A stretch of DNA of 64,000 nt from Mesorhizobium sp. B2-7-2 (GTDB lineage Bacteria > Pseudomonadota > Alphaproteobacteria > Rhizobiales > Rhizobiaceae): the NCBI RefSeq assembly GCF_006440775.1, contig NZ_VFTZ01000013.1, positions 114,020 to 178,019 on the forward strand. Direction: 5' to 3'. Under the pieces are notes generated by a model. It did not search any database. It was not told where the DNA came from and saw only the letters and a program-made list of their open reading frames with translations. Shown here in pieces: positions 1-7,811 of this stretch (position 1 is the stretch's first letter; the number at the start of each line of letters is the position of its first letter). Both the position numbers and the translations under genes were made by a program.

Positions 1-709
1 CCTGCAGAACGGCGTCGACAATGCGGACAGGCTGCGCGCCGCGCTCCCTGGACGGCCGGTGCTGACCGGTATGGTGATGTTCAACGTCGTCCTGTCGCCC
101 GATGGCGAGGCGCCGTTGCGTGCGCACCGCGCCAGCCAGGGCGAGGTGATGATCGACGACGGCGTCGACGGCCTTGTCGATCTGCTCGACGTCGACGGGC
201 TTGCCGTCGAAGCGCGCGCCGACATGAAGGCAGTGCAGTGGGGCAAATTGCTGATGAACCTCAACAATGCCCTCGTCGCGCTTTCCGACCTGCCGCTGGC
301 AAGACAACTGGCCGACCAAAGCTGGCGCGTCATCCTGGCTGGCCAGATCGACGAGGCGCTCGCCGCGCTGCGAGCGGCGGGCATTGCGCCGGCGCGCATC
401 ACCGGCCTGCCGCCGTCGCTGCTGCCGAAAGTGCTGCGGCTTCCCGACTGGCTGTTCGGGCTTCTGGCGCGCCGCATGCTGGCGATCGACCCTCAAGCCC
501 GCTCGTCGATGTGGGACGACCTGAAACGCGGCCGCCCGACCGAGATCGACGAATTGCAGGGCGCGGTCATTCGCCTGGCCAGGCAAACGGGCGTCCCGAC
601 GCCGCTCAACGAACGCGTCACCGCGCTGGTGCGTCAGGCGGAAGCGGAAAAGCGCGGTCCGCCCGGTCTCGGGCCGGAAGCGGTCGGCGGCGGTCCTCGA
701 TCAGCGTGA
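1..709 (+). CDS. panE: 2-dehydropantoate 2-reductase, C-terminal part (5' end outside window)
   Basis: This family reduces 2-dehydropantoate to pantoate with NADPH in the cytosol, on the pathway to coenzyme A. The frame is open from base 2 and begins with LQNGVDNADRL, the end of the Rossmann domain. It continues with KAVQWGKLLMNLNNAL and RSSMWDDLKRGRPTEIDEL, hallmark stretches of the helical C-terminal domain that holds the catalytic Lys and the pantoate-binding residues. The N-terminal glycine-rich NADP motif lies outside the window. The last 92 bases overlap the convergent gene at 618-1385, so the Arg/Gly-rich C-terminal tail is probably not conserved. The family is clear; a paralogue acting on another 2-oxo acid cannot be excluded. 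Confidence 0.88.
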   Translation, partial: LQNGVDNADRLRAALPGRPVLTGMVMFNVVLSPDGEAPLRAHRASQGEVMIDDGVDGLVDLLDVDGLAVEARADMKAVQWGKLLMNLNNALVALSDLPLARQLADQSWRVILAGQIDEALAALRAAGIAPARITGLPPSLLPKVLRLPDWLFGLLARRMLAIDPQARSSMWDDLKRGRPTEIDELQGAVIRLARQTGVPTPLNERVTALVRQAEAEKRGPPGLGPEAVGGGPRSA

Positions 710-1385
710 TCTTCTGCCAGATCTTGCGCGACAGGTTGGAGCTCAGATTCTCGATATCGTTGACGGCGTTGACGACGACATCGTCATTGACCGATTGCGC
801 GAACAGCGCCGCGACCTTGCCGGCGATCGACAGCATTTCGGAGCAATAGTCGAGATAGCGAGCCAGGTCGGCCGCATCGGTGATGCGGGCGGGCGAGTGC
901 GAAGTTGGCTTGAAATCGGCCGACAAGGTCGCCGGATCCTTGGTCAATTGATGCATGTCGATGACATGGATCAGCGAGCGCAGCCCGTGCAGCTGCCGGA
1001 AAACCTTCTTGCGCTTGATCCGCTCCTCGGTGCGGATCAGCGCCAGCAGCCCGAGCACTGCCAGGATGACCGTGTTGATCGTCGCCTCGATGCCTTGCAT
1101 CGACTGCACGGCGTCGTCGGCGCCCGAAATGCGGTCGAGCGGCAGGATGGTGCCGACGAACAGGAATATCGCCACGCCGGCGACGAAGGCCGCGACGATG
1201 ACGCCGCGCAACCACCAGATCGGCGCTTCCAGTTCCCTGGCGGCCTTGGCGAGATCTCGCGACAGCGACACCAGTTCGGCGGCAACGGCGCGCAGGCCTC
1301 TTTCCGGGAAACGCTCCGCGACGCGCTCCTCCAGCCTTTGGGCGGTCTCGATGATCCGCGTCGGATCGAGCGTGCGATAGCGCAT
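618..1385 (-). CDS. Hypothetical membrane protein with two transmembrane segments
   Basis: A 255-residue protein that I do not recognise. Residues 1-55 look helical and charged. Two hydrophobic segments follow at about 60-82 and 101-117, separated by an acidic loop. The basic stretch RIKRKK comes just after the second segment, so N- and C-termini are probably cytoplasmic. The last 20 residues are Arg/Pro/Ala-rich and overlap panE tail to tail by 92 bases, which suggests that one of the two stop codons has drifted. The gene is followed 6 bp upstream by the DUF805 gene on the same strand, so the two may be co-transcribed with dapD. Confidence 0.65.
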   Translation of the reverse strand: MRYRTLDPTRIIETAQRLEERVAERFPERGLRAVAAELVSLSRDLAKAARELEAPIWWLRGVIVAAFVAGVAIFLFVGTILPLDRISGADDAVQSMQGIEATINTVILAVLGLLALIRTEERIKRKKVFRQLHGLRSLIHVIDMHQLTKDPATLSADFKPTSHSPARITDAADLARYLDYCSEMLSIAGKVAALFAQSVNDDVVVNAVNDIENLSSNLSRKIWQKITLIEDRRRPLPARDRADRAFPLPPDAPAR

Positions 1386-1391
1386 GCGACC

Positions 1392-1763
1392 TCAGCTATC
1401 GCCCGGCGCGTTGGTGCGCCTGCCGTAGCGGTTCGGTCCGGGATCGCTGCGGAAACAGGCGAGGATGATGAGCAGGATGGGACCGATGATGAGCGAGATC
1501 AGCGCAAAATAGGTCGGCTTGCCGAAATCATGGAAGCGCTTCGCCGTCACCGCGAACGTGGCCCAGGCTGAGATCAGCAGCACGCCCCAGCATATCATGG
1601 CCCAATTCTGGCTGGCGGTCGTGTTCAGCTCCACCCGCGCGAACTGGTAGAACGGGAAAAACTGGACAAGGACCAGCAAAATCCCGGCCAGCGCATAGGC
1701 GACCGGGCTCAGCCGCCCCGAAAGGCTGAAGAACAGCCAGAAGAATTGCGATCTTTCAGCCAA
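1392..1763 (-). CDS. DUF805 family membrane protein
   Basis: A 123-residue integral membrane protein. The DUF805 signature RFHDFGK is at residues 76-82 and the terminal PGPNRYG at 108-114. Hydrophobic segments lie near 22-40, 54-73 and 86-104. The biochemical role of DUF805 proteins is not known. The gene lies 24 bp after dapD on the same strand, so it may be the second gene of a dapD transcript. Confidence 0.85.
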   Translation of the reverse strand: MAERSQFFWLFFSLSGRLSPVAYALAGILLVLVQFFPFYQFARVELNTTASQNWAMICWGVLLISAWATFAVTAKRFHDFGKPTYFALISLIIGPILLIILACFRSDPGPNRYGRRTNAPGDS

Positions 1764-1787
1764 TGGCGTCCGCTCCGTCGTGGACGA

Positions 1788-2642
1788 TCAATCGCGCAGC
1801 AATTCGTTGATCGAGGTCTTGGAGCGGGTCTTGGCGTCGACGCGCTTGACGATGACAGCGCAGTAGAGGCTCGGGCCCGGCTCGCCATTGGGCAGCGGCT
1901 TGCCTGGCAGCGATCCGGCGACGACCACCGAGTTCGGTGGCACCTCGCCGTAAAAAACCTCGCCGGTGGCGCGGTCGACGATCTTGGTCGACTGGCCGAT
2001 GAACACGCCCATGCCGAGCACCGAGCCTTCGCGCACGATGCAGCCTTCGACCACTTCGGAGCGCGCGCCGACAAAGCAATTGTCCTCGATGATGGTCGGG
2101 CCGGCCTGCATCGGCTCCAGCACGCCGCCGATGCCGACGCCGCCGGAAAGATGCACGTTCTTGCCGATCTGGGCGCAGGAGCCGACCGAAGCCCAGGTGT
2201 CGACCATGGTGCCGGTATCGACATAAGCCCCGACATTGACGAAGGACGGCATCAGCACGGCTCCCGGCGCGACATAGGCCGACCGGCGCACGATCGAGGA
2301 CGGCACGGCGCGGAAGCCTGCCTTCTCGAAGTCGACGGCGCTCCAGCCGTCGAACTTGGACGGCACCTTGTCCCACCACACGGCCTGGCCGGGACCGCCC
2401 TTGATGATCTCCATCGGGTTCAGCCGGAAGGAGAGCAGCACCGCCTTCTTCAGCCACTGGTTGACGTGCCACTTGCCGTCGTCCTGCCGTTCGGCGACGC
2501 GGGCGACGCCGCGGTCGAGCAGGTCGAGCGCCGACTGGATGGCGTCGCGCGTCTCGCCGCGCGTCGCGGTCGAAATCGTGTCGCGCTCCTCGAAGGCCTT
2601 CTCGATGGTCTTTTCGAGGCTCGCCAGATCGGGCTTCGACAT
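1788..2642 (-). CDS. dapD: 2,3,4,5-tetrahydropyridine-2,6-dicarboxylate N-succinyltransferase
   Basis: DapD transfers succinyl from succinyl-CoA to tetrahydrodipicolinate in the succinylase branch of lysine and meso-diaminopimelate synthesis in the cytosol. The 284-residue length is typical of the family. An alpha-helical N-terminal domain contains the FRLNPMEIIKGGPG region. It is followed by a left-handed beta-helix of hexapeptide repeats containing VDTGTMVDTWASVGSCAQIG and GGVLEPMQAGPTIIEDNCF, and the C-terminal SLYCAVIVKRVDAKTRSK segment. The ATG at 2642 gives the canonical MSKPDL start. The gene reads away from the LOG-family gene, with 135 bp between them as the shared promoter region. 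Confidence 0.97.
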   Translation of the reverse strand: MSKPDLASLEKTIEKAFEERDTISTATRGETRDAIQSALDLLDRGVARVAERQDDGKWHVNQWLKKAVLLSFRLNPMEIIKGGPGQAVWWDKVPSKFDGWSAVDFEKAGFRAVPSSIVRRSAYVAPGAVLMPSFVNVGAYVDTGTMVDTWASVGSCAQIGKNVHLSGGVGIGGVLEPMQAGPTIIEDNCFVGARSEVVEGCIVREGSVLGMGVFIGQSTKIVDRATGEVFYGEVPPNSVVVAGSLPGKPLPNGEPGPSLYCAVIVKRVDAKTRSKTSINELLRD

Positions 2643-2777
2643 GATTTCGCTCCATTACCAAGCTGTTAAGGGGCCACGCCTTAACCTGTTTAAAAGTCGC
2701 GCGGACCCTATGTTAAGGCTCAATGGGGGTCAATCGCGCCTGCGGCACGGGACGGCGCAAGTGAAGGAATTGGACGG

Positions 2778-3626
2778 GTGGATTCGATGACTCCCATGGA
2801 AAAGGCAGGGTGGACGCCGCTGCCGCATTCGGACGAGGATCTGGAGCGCTCGAAAGGCGTGCCGGATACCCCGCAGACGCGTGCCGAGACCTACCGGCTG
2901 GCCTGGAACGATCCCGAGTTCATGACGCGTCGCGAATTGCGCGCCGTGCGGCTGCAGCTCGAGCTTCTGAAGCCGGAAATGATCCTGGCCGAACGCGGCA
3001 TTCATTCGACCGTCATCCTGTTCGGCGGCGCCCGCCTGCCGGAACCCGGCGGCGAAGCCTGGGCGGCCAAGAACGAGACGCAGAAGAAGAACCTCGAGGC
3101 GAACAGCAAATATTACGAGGAAGCGCGCAGATTCGCGCGTCTGTGCTCGCAGCAGTCGGCCACCTCCTATTATCGTGAATATGTCGTCGTCACCGGCGGC
3201 GGGCCCGGTGTCATGGAGGCCGGCAACCGCGGCGCCGACGATGTCGGCGCGCCGTCGATCGGCTTGAACATCGTGCTGCCGCATGAGCAGGCGCCCAACG
3301 CCTATGTCACACCGGAGCTGTGCTTCAACTTCCACTACTTCGCCGTCCGCAAGATGCATTTCGTCATGCGCGCCAAGGCGGTCGCGGTGTTTCCGGGCGG
3401 CTTCGGCACGATGGACGAGTTCTTCGAGACGCTGACACTCATCCAGACGGGACGAATGGAGCGCGTCCCGGTCATCCTGTTCGGCAAGGCGTTCTGGCAA
3501 AGGGCGATCGATCTCGATTTCCTCGCCGAGCAGGGCACAATCTCGCCCGGCGACCAAGACATCATCGATTTCGTCGACACGGCCGAAGAGGCCTGGGAGA
3601 TCATCCGCCGCTTCTACAAGTTGTAG
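2778..3626 (+). CDS. LOG family protein (TIGR00730 type)
   Basis: LOG proteins typically release free cytokinin bases or other nucleobases by cleaving nucleoside 5'-monophosphates at the N-glycosidic bond. The Rossmann-like core shows VVTGGGPGVMEAGNRG near residues 136-151 and the diagnostic PGGFGTMDEFFETLTLIQTG from residue 206. The protein has 282 residues, longer than the minimal LOG (about 190), with roughly 95 extra N-terminal residues, as in the larger TIGR00730 subgroup. The start used is GTG at 2778; an ATG three codons later is an alternative. An inverted repeat follows the stop. The substrate cannot be told from the sequence. Confidence 0.9.
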   Translation: MDSMTPMEKAGWTPLPHSDEDLERSKGVPDTPQTRAETYRLAWNDPEFMTRRELRAVRLQLELLKPEMILAERGIHSTVILFGGARLPEPGGEAWAAKNETQKKNLEANSKYYEEARRFARLCSQQSATSYYREYVVVTGGGPGVMEAGNRGADDVGAPSIGLNIVLPHEQAPNAYVTPELCFNFHYFAVRKMHFVMRAKAVAVFPGGFGTMDEFFETLTLIQTGRMERVPVILFGKAFWQRAIDLDFLAEQGTISPGDQDIIDFVDTAEEAWEIIRRFYKL

Positions 3627-3631
3627 GAACT

Positions 3632-3700
3632 GATGAATTGAAGAACTGAAGAATTGGGGAAAAAGGACCTCCGGATCGTTCGTCAGTTCTTCAATTCCTC
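3632..3700. terminator. Inverted repeat between convergent genes, possible bidirectional terminator
   Basis: The arms 3632-3649 and 3683-3700 pair over 18 bases with one mismatch (gatgaattgaagaactga and its complement), with a 33-base loop. The arms are built from a short gaactga/gaattg micro-repeat. It lies between the stop of the LOG-family gene and the stop of the response regulator, where a two-way terminator is expected. No clear U-tract is visible. Confidence 0.5.
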
Positions 3701-3747
3701 AGTTCTCCAATTCCTCTACCCCGGGACGGCATCCCGGCCCGGTCTGC

Positions 3748-4404
3748 CTACACCGGCAGCTCGACCAGCCAGCCATTCGAGTGCGCGAAACGCACGATGG
3801 CCGCCCGGGAGTGCAGCGCGAGCTTCTCGGTTGCCCTGGTGCGATAGGTCTCGATCGTCTTTATGCTGAGGTTGAGCCGGGACGAGATTTCCTTGTTGCT
3901 GTAGCCGAGCGCCACCAGCTGGATGACCGACCGTTCCCGTTCGCTGAGATTGCCGGGATCGCCCTGGGTGGCGCCGCGCGGGCTTAATATGCGCGCGGCG
4001 AGCGCCGGATCGACATAGTTGTCGCCGGCCAACACGCAGCGGATGGCCTGCAGCAGGTCCGTCGCCGTCGACCGCTTGACCACGAAGCCGCGGCCGCCGG
4101 CCGCAAGCACCTGGCGCAGGCAGCCTGGGTCCTCATGCGCCGTCAGCGCTATGCAGCTCACCTCGGGAAAGCGTTCGCCAAGCCGTTCGATCAGCGTGAC
4201 CCCGTTGACGCCCGGAAGCGATATGTCGACCACGGCGACATCGGGTAGCGTCTTGCCGATCCCTTCAAGGGCATCCTCGGCATTTCCGGCCAGTCCGACG
4301 ATCGTCAGATCGTCCTGGCTGTCGATCATCGCGCCGACCCCCGACAGGATGATCGGATGGTCATCGACCACGAATATGCGCCTGCAGCACACCTTAACCT
4401 CCAT
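3748..4404 (-). CDS. NarL/FixJ-type response regulator
   Basis: A 218-residue two-domain regulator. The receiver domain is at residues 9-125, with acidic residues D14/D15, predicted phospho-acceptor D60 in VVDISLPG, T88 and K110. The LuxR-type helix-turn-helix is at about 153-205 (NLSERERSVIQLVALGYSNK, then IKTIETYRTRATEKL). I use the ATG at 4404 because the receiver fold begins right after it; the in-frame extension to 4530 is Pro/Arg-rich and unlike coding sequence. The sensor kinase gene is 258 bp upstream on the same strand. The pair is divergent from the Gly/Asn-repeat genes, which makes those genes candidate targets (inference). Confidence 0.93.
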   Translation of the reverse strand: MEVKVCCRRIFVVDDHPIILSGVGAMIDSQDDLTIVGLAGNAEDALEGIGKTLPDVAVVDISLPGVNGVTLIERLGERFPEVSCIALTAHEDPGCLRQVLAAGGRGFVVKRSTATDLLQAIRCVLAGDNYVDPALAARILSPRGATQGDPGNLSERERSVIQLVALGYSNKEISSRLNLSIKTIETYRTRATEKLALHSRAAIVRFAHSNGWLVELPV

Positions 4405-4662
4405 CAGTCTGCCAAAGGCCCTGTCACGCGGAAAGGGTCCTCTTGTCCTTGATGGTCTAGGCAACTGGCCCGCCTGGCGCGGGACGCCCGTCTGTTCTGG
4501 CGGCCTGAACGGCCGCAACGGGTAAGCCATCCCCCGCCTAACCCAATGAAGCCGGACTGTAAGCCACCGCTAATGTCCGGGATGTGCAGCGCTTCACGTA
4601 ACCCCACCTGACGCCGAAGATGCCGTTTCATACTGTTCGCGTCTTGTCGGCCGGACCGTCGA

Positions 4663-5340
4663 TCAGCCGGCCAGAGGCACATCGGCGTAAATGGTGGTCC
4701 CCTTGCCCCTGGCGGTTTCAACCGACAATTTGCCACCGACCAGCGCCAGCCGCTCCCTCATTCCGGCAAGGCCCAAATGGCCCGGACCGGGTTCGGCGCC
4801 GGCGTCGAAGCCGCGGCCGTCATCCTCGATCGTCAGGCGCATCCGATCGTCCTGGATGTGCGCCGTGACGCTGACGCGGCTCGGCGCGGCATGCTTGCCG
4901 ATATTGGTGAGCGCTTCCTGCGCAATGCGGTACAAAGTGAGCGCGATCTCGGCAGGCGGCGGGCTCGACAGGGCTGCAAGATCCATCTCGCATGCAATGC
5001 CGAGTTGACCGCAAAGCATGGTAGTCAGGTCCTCGACCGAAGCTCTGAGGCCTTGGCGATCGAGGTCCGCGGGTCGCAGGCTCCAGGCGGCGTCATGCAC
5101 CCTGGCGCTCAGCTGGTCGATAAGCATCGCGGCGCGCTCGAGGCGGGCGTCCATCTCCGGCGAGCCGGCGCGAACGATGTGCAATTCGAGCGCGACGCTG
5201 GCGAGCAGCTGGCCAAGATCGTCATGCAGCTCGCGCGACAGGCGCAGGCGCTGCTTTTCCTGCACGGCAACCAGATGCCGCGCCAGACCACGGCGCTTTC
5301 CCGAGCTTTCACCTTTGCCGGTGTCGATGCCACCCTCCAT
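4663..5340 (-). CDS. Soluble NarX/DegS-type sensor histidine kinase
   Basis: A 225-residue kinase of the HisKA_3 class. The dimerisation and phospho-acceptor helix shows RLSRELHDDLGQLLASVALE with H39. The HATPase domain has N146 in EALTNIGKHA, the G1 box DDGRGFDAG at 173-181, and the lid motif GHLGLAGMRERL at 187-198. No transmembrane segment, PAS or GAF domain precedes the H-box; only about 20 polar residues do. The signal must therefore come through a partner protein or be cytosolic. It probably phosphorylates the regulator encoded at 3748-4404. Confidence 0.93.
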   Translation of the reverse strand: MEGGIDTGKGESSGKRRGLARHLVAVQEKQRLRLSRELHDDLGQLLASVALELHIVRAGSPEMDARLERAAMLIDQLSARVHDAAWSLRPADLDRQGLRASVEDLTTMLCGQLGIACEMDLAALSSPPPAEIALTLYRIAQEALTNIGKHAAPSRVSVTAHIQDDRMRLTIEDDGRGFDAGAEPGPGHLGLAGMRERLALVGGKLSVETARGKGTTIYADVPLAG

Positions 5341-5552
5341 CGACTTCTTTTCCCGTCAACGCCGCGCCCGCGAGAAGTGGCACAACAGTTGATGCTCCGC
5401 GCAATATACACCCGGCATATGCCTTTATGCCTGTCAGTTTTTTCCCGATTGCTTCAACTTTTCCTGACACGGGGTCAGCAGAAAAACCGGCCGCTCCTGC
5501 CGATCAGCCCGAATTCATGGGCGCTATTTCCGCGTGCATCCTTAGAGCGTCC

Positions 5553-5578
5553 TCCCGGTCATCTTGAATTGGCCGGGA
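5553..5578 (+). promoter_or_regulatory. Hairpin in the presumed leader of the first GN-repeat gene
   Basis: The arms tcccggtc (5553-5560) and ggccggga (5571-5578) pair over 8 bases with one G-U pair. The hairpin ends about 16 bp before the Shine-Dalgarno sequence aaggaga (5594-5600). It may stabilise the mRNA or affect translation; this is inference. Confidence 0.35.
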
Positions 5579-5605
5579 AGCTCAACACCAACCAAGGAGA
5601 ACGTC

Positions 5606-6022
5606 ATGAGAAAGATCATCCTGGCCGCGGCCGTGCTGTCGGCTTTGACCGGTTCGGCATCCGCCTTTTCGGTCGGTAGCGGCAACGGCAACGGCAACGG
5701 CAATGTCGGCGTCGGCAACGGCAATGGCAACGGCAATGCCAATACCGGCGCCTTCAACGGCAACTTCAACGGCAACGGCAATTTCGGCTTCGGCAACGGC
5801 AACGGGAACGGCAACGCCAATATGGGCGCCTTCAACGGCAACTATAACGGCAATCTCAATGCCGGCGCCGCCAACGGCAACGGCAACGGCAACGGCAATT
5901 TCGGCCTCGGCAACGGCAACCTGAACGGCAACGGGAACTGGGGCATCGGAAACGGAAGCGCCAACGGCAACGGCAACGCCGGTCTCGGCAACGGCAACGG
6001 AAACGGCAACGGGAACCACTAG
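5606..6022 (+). CDS. Exported Gly/Asn-repeat protein GN1, perfect 13-residue repeats
   Basis: A 138-residue protein with a Sec signal peptide (MRKIILAAAVLSALTGSASA, residues 1-20). After FSVGS come eight contiguous 13-residue repeats of pattern G-N-x-N-G-N-x-N-x-G-x-x-N (residues 26-129) and a partial ninth ending in His. The x positions before and after the invariant Gly are often hydrophobic or aromatic (V, F, M, W, L, I). No Cys and no charged residue occur in the mature part. The register suggests a beta-solenoid or other stacked beta fold, possibly on the cell surface or in the matrix (inference). The start at 5606 has a good Shine-Dalgarno sequence. No function is known to me. Two more genes with related repeats follow. 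Confidence 0.88.
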   Translation: MRKIILAAAVLSALTGSASAFSVGSGNGNGNGNVGVGNGNGNGNANTGAFNGNFNGNGNFGFGNGNGNGNANMGAFNGNYNGNLNAGAANGNGNGNGNFGLGNGNLNGNGNWGIGNGSANGNGNAGLGNGNGNGNGNH

Positions 6023-6045
6023 TCCCCGCCCAACCGCCGGCGTCG

Positions 6046-6061
6046 CCAAGCTTCGGCTTGG
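6046..6061. other. Short UUCG hairpin after GN1
   Basis: ccaagc-ttcg-gcttgg forms a 6-bp stem with a stable UUCG tetraloop 24 bp after the GN1 stop. There is no U-tract, so it more likely protects or attenuates the mRNA than terminates it. The rest of the 192-bp gap to GN2 shows nothing else clear. Confidence 0.4.
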
Positions 6062-6214
6062 AAAGACGCTGATGGCTCTGGGACCGTCGAGCCAAGCGCC
6101 CGTCCCCCGCGCAAGGCTACCGCGACATGTCGCCGGCGGTCCCAGTCCTTTTCGCCCAATCCTTTTTGAAACAGATCCCAATTTCAAAAGCTAAGCCATG
6201 GAAGGAGCTCGCAG

Positions 6215-6667
6215 ATGAAACGCTACGTCATACCGGCGCTATGCCTGGGGTTGTTGAGCGCAACCGCAGCGAAGGCTGACACCACGACGGGCAGCCAGGC
6301 CTTCGGCATGTCGGCTGTCCAGGGAGCGGTCGGCAAATACGGCCAATCCATCGGCGCGAACGTCAGGGGCATGAACCCGCTCGGCAATTTCGGCGGCAAT
6401 GTCGGCTACAAGAACAGCGGTACGGGCAATGTCGGCGCCTTCAACAGCGGCACCGGCAATGTCGGCGCTTTCAACGGCAACTCCAACACCTCGCCGACAA
6501 GCGGCAACGGCAACATTGGCGCCTTCAACGGCAACTCCAACACCGGCCAATACAACGGCAACAGCAACATCGGTGCCGGCAACGGCAACTTCAACGGCGG
6601 CAACTTCAACGGAAACGGCAATGTCGGCGCCTTCAACGGCAACTCCAATGGCCGGGGAAACCGCTGA
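6215..6667 (+). CDS. Exported Gly/Asn-repeat protein GN2
   Basis: A 150-residue protein with a signal peptide (MKRYVIPALCLGLLSATAAKA). A non-repetitive segment follows (residues 22-55, TTTGSQAFGMSAVQGAVGKY and on). The repeat region starts near 56 with two SGTGNVGAFN decapeptides and continues with nonapeptides such as GNSNTGQYN, GNSNIGAGN, GNFNGGNFN and GNGNVGAFN. The core is the same G-N-x-N-x-G-x-x-N unit found inside the 13-residue repeats of GN1. The pattern recalls the MPTR repeats of mycobacterial PPE proteins (N-x-G-x-G-N-x-G), which I take as convergence. A Shine-Dalgarno sequence (ggaggag-like, aaggagct) precedes ATG 6215. The stop overlaps the start of GN3, so the two are likely translated together. 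Confidence 0.85.
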   Translation: MKRYVIPALCLGLLSATAAKADTTTGSQAFGMSAVQGAVGKYGQSIGANVRGMNPLGNFGGNVGYKNSGTGNVGAFNSGTGNVGAFNGNSNTSPTSGNGNIGAFNGNSNTGQYNGNSNIGAGNGNFNGGNFNGNGNVGAFNGNSNGRGNR

Positions 6668-7128
6668 TGACCGGCTTGAGCACATCCACCCGGCCTCGCA
6701 GGCGCCGGGTGGCGGCGAGGCTGCTTGACGGCAACGGCCTCGCGCTCGGCACGCTGCTTGCCGCGTTCCTGGCCGCCGACGCCTCGACCCTGGTCAGGAT
6801 TGCCGACCTGCCAATCGGGGCCGGTGTCGCCAACGGTCTTGGCAATACCGGAAATTTCAACGGCAACGGAAATTCCGGCAACTTCAACGGCAATGGCAAC
6901 AGCGGCAATTTCAACGGCAACGGCAATGCCGGAAGTTTTAGCGGCAACTTCAATGGCGGCAGCTTCAACGGTAACGCCAATTGCAGCAACGGCCACGGCA
7001 ACGGCCACGCGTCGGACGGCAACGGCAACGGCACGAGAGCAGCGGGCAATCCGGACCTGTGCCGGTTCTTGAAGGAGCTGAACGGCCGGCTGGGACTGCC
7101 GCCCGGCACGATTCCGGATTTCGATTAG
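6667..7128 (+). CDS. Gly/Asn-repeat protein GN3 with N-terminal anchor and two Cys
   Basis: A 153-residue protein whose ATG overlaps the GN2 stop by one base. The N-terminus is basic (RPRRRR) and followed by a hydrophobic stretch at about 24-42, so it may be membrane-anchored or exported by an atypical signal. Residues about 58-105 carry the nonapeptides GNGNSGNFN (twice), GNGNAGSFS and GNFNGGSFN. A Cys-containing unit (GNANCSN), a His/Asn-rich stretch and a non-repetitive tail with a second Cys (NPDLCRFLKELNGRLGLPPG) follow. The tail is the only part that looks like an ordinary folded motif. It is the third member of the cluster; its function is unknown. Confidence 0.78.
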   Translation: MTGLSTSTRPRRRRVAARLLDGNGLALGTLLAAFLAADASTLVRIADLPIGAGVANGLGNTGNFNGNGNSGNFNGNGNSGNFNGNGNAGSFSGNFNGGSFNGNANCSNGHGNGHASDGNGNGTRAAGNPDLCRFLKELNGRLGLPPGTIPDFD

Positions 7129-7185
7129 GTCCTCGATACAAGGTCGCAGGACTATCGATAGGCCAGATGTTCACTGCTCATTCGA

Positions 7186-7492
7186 TGAAATCAGCGCAAA
7201 CGCTGGCGATTGGCCGAAGCCTCTCAACCTCGTCATTCCAGGGCGGAGCAGCCGCGAAGCGGCGTCGCGGAGACCCTGGAATCCATTTCCGTGACCTTGA
7301 TCAACGTGCAGCGGAGCAGAATTCTGCATCGCGGCAACGCTCATGCGTCACGGAATGGATCCTCGGGTCTGCGCGCGTCGCTACGCTCCTTGCTCCGCCC
7401 GTGGATGACGAGGCCGGACTGTTTCGGCCAATCTCCAGCGCATGCCACCTGACAACGCAAACAGAGCCGACCTGTCAAAATTCCTGTGACAG
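7186..7492 (+). repeat. Composite palindromic repeat family A, copy A1
   Basis: This element starts with atcagcgcaaacgctggcga and has a roughly 180-bp core (7231-7410) that is itself a large imperfect palindrome. The left half runs from cgtcattccagggcggagca and the right half ends in gctccgcccgtggatgacg. It ends with a conserved tail near cctgtcaaaattcctgtg. Related copies are at 7531, 11461, 15779 and 16113. No real gene is seen in this gap (7129-7811), which is filled by A1 and A2. Confidence 0.85.
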
Positions 7493-7530
7493 CAGGCCCC
7501 GCGGGCAGGCGAGATTATCGCCGTTCATGT

Positions 7531-7805
7531 CCGTGAAAGTCAGCGCAAACGCTGGCGATTGGCTGAAGCCCCCAGCCTCGTCATTCCAGGGCGGAGCAGC
7601 CGCGAAGCGGCGTCGCGGAGACCCTGGAATCCATTTCCGTGACCTGGGGAGTGGAATGCCGCGGAGCAGAATTCTGCACCGCGGCAACGCTCATGTGTCA
7701 CGGAATGGATCCTTGGGTCTGCGCGCGTCGCTTCGCTCCTTGCTCCGCCCGTGGATGACGATTGCGATGAGCGTTTCGCCAACCGCTAGGGCATACCTAT
7801 GCAAA
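7531..7805 (+). repeat. Family A repeat, copy A2
   Basis: Second tandem copy in the same orientation as A1. The head is at 7531-7577, the core palindrome at 7578-7760, and the tail is shortened and diverged. It runs up to the 3' end of the HAD gene (stop at 7812), so it could serve as the 3' structure of that transcript. Confidence 0.82.
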
Positions 7806-7811
7806 CACCGT

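Noticed and set aside
5670..6022. GN1 as an RTX toxin-like or curlin protein
   Set aside because: No Asp for calcium-binding RTX nonapeptides and no curlin S-x5-Q-x-G-x2-N-x-A-x3-Q pattern; the repeat is different.
7186..7805. Direct repeats as a possible CRISPR array
   Set aside because: Units are about 300 bp, only two in tandem, palindromic and without spacers.
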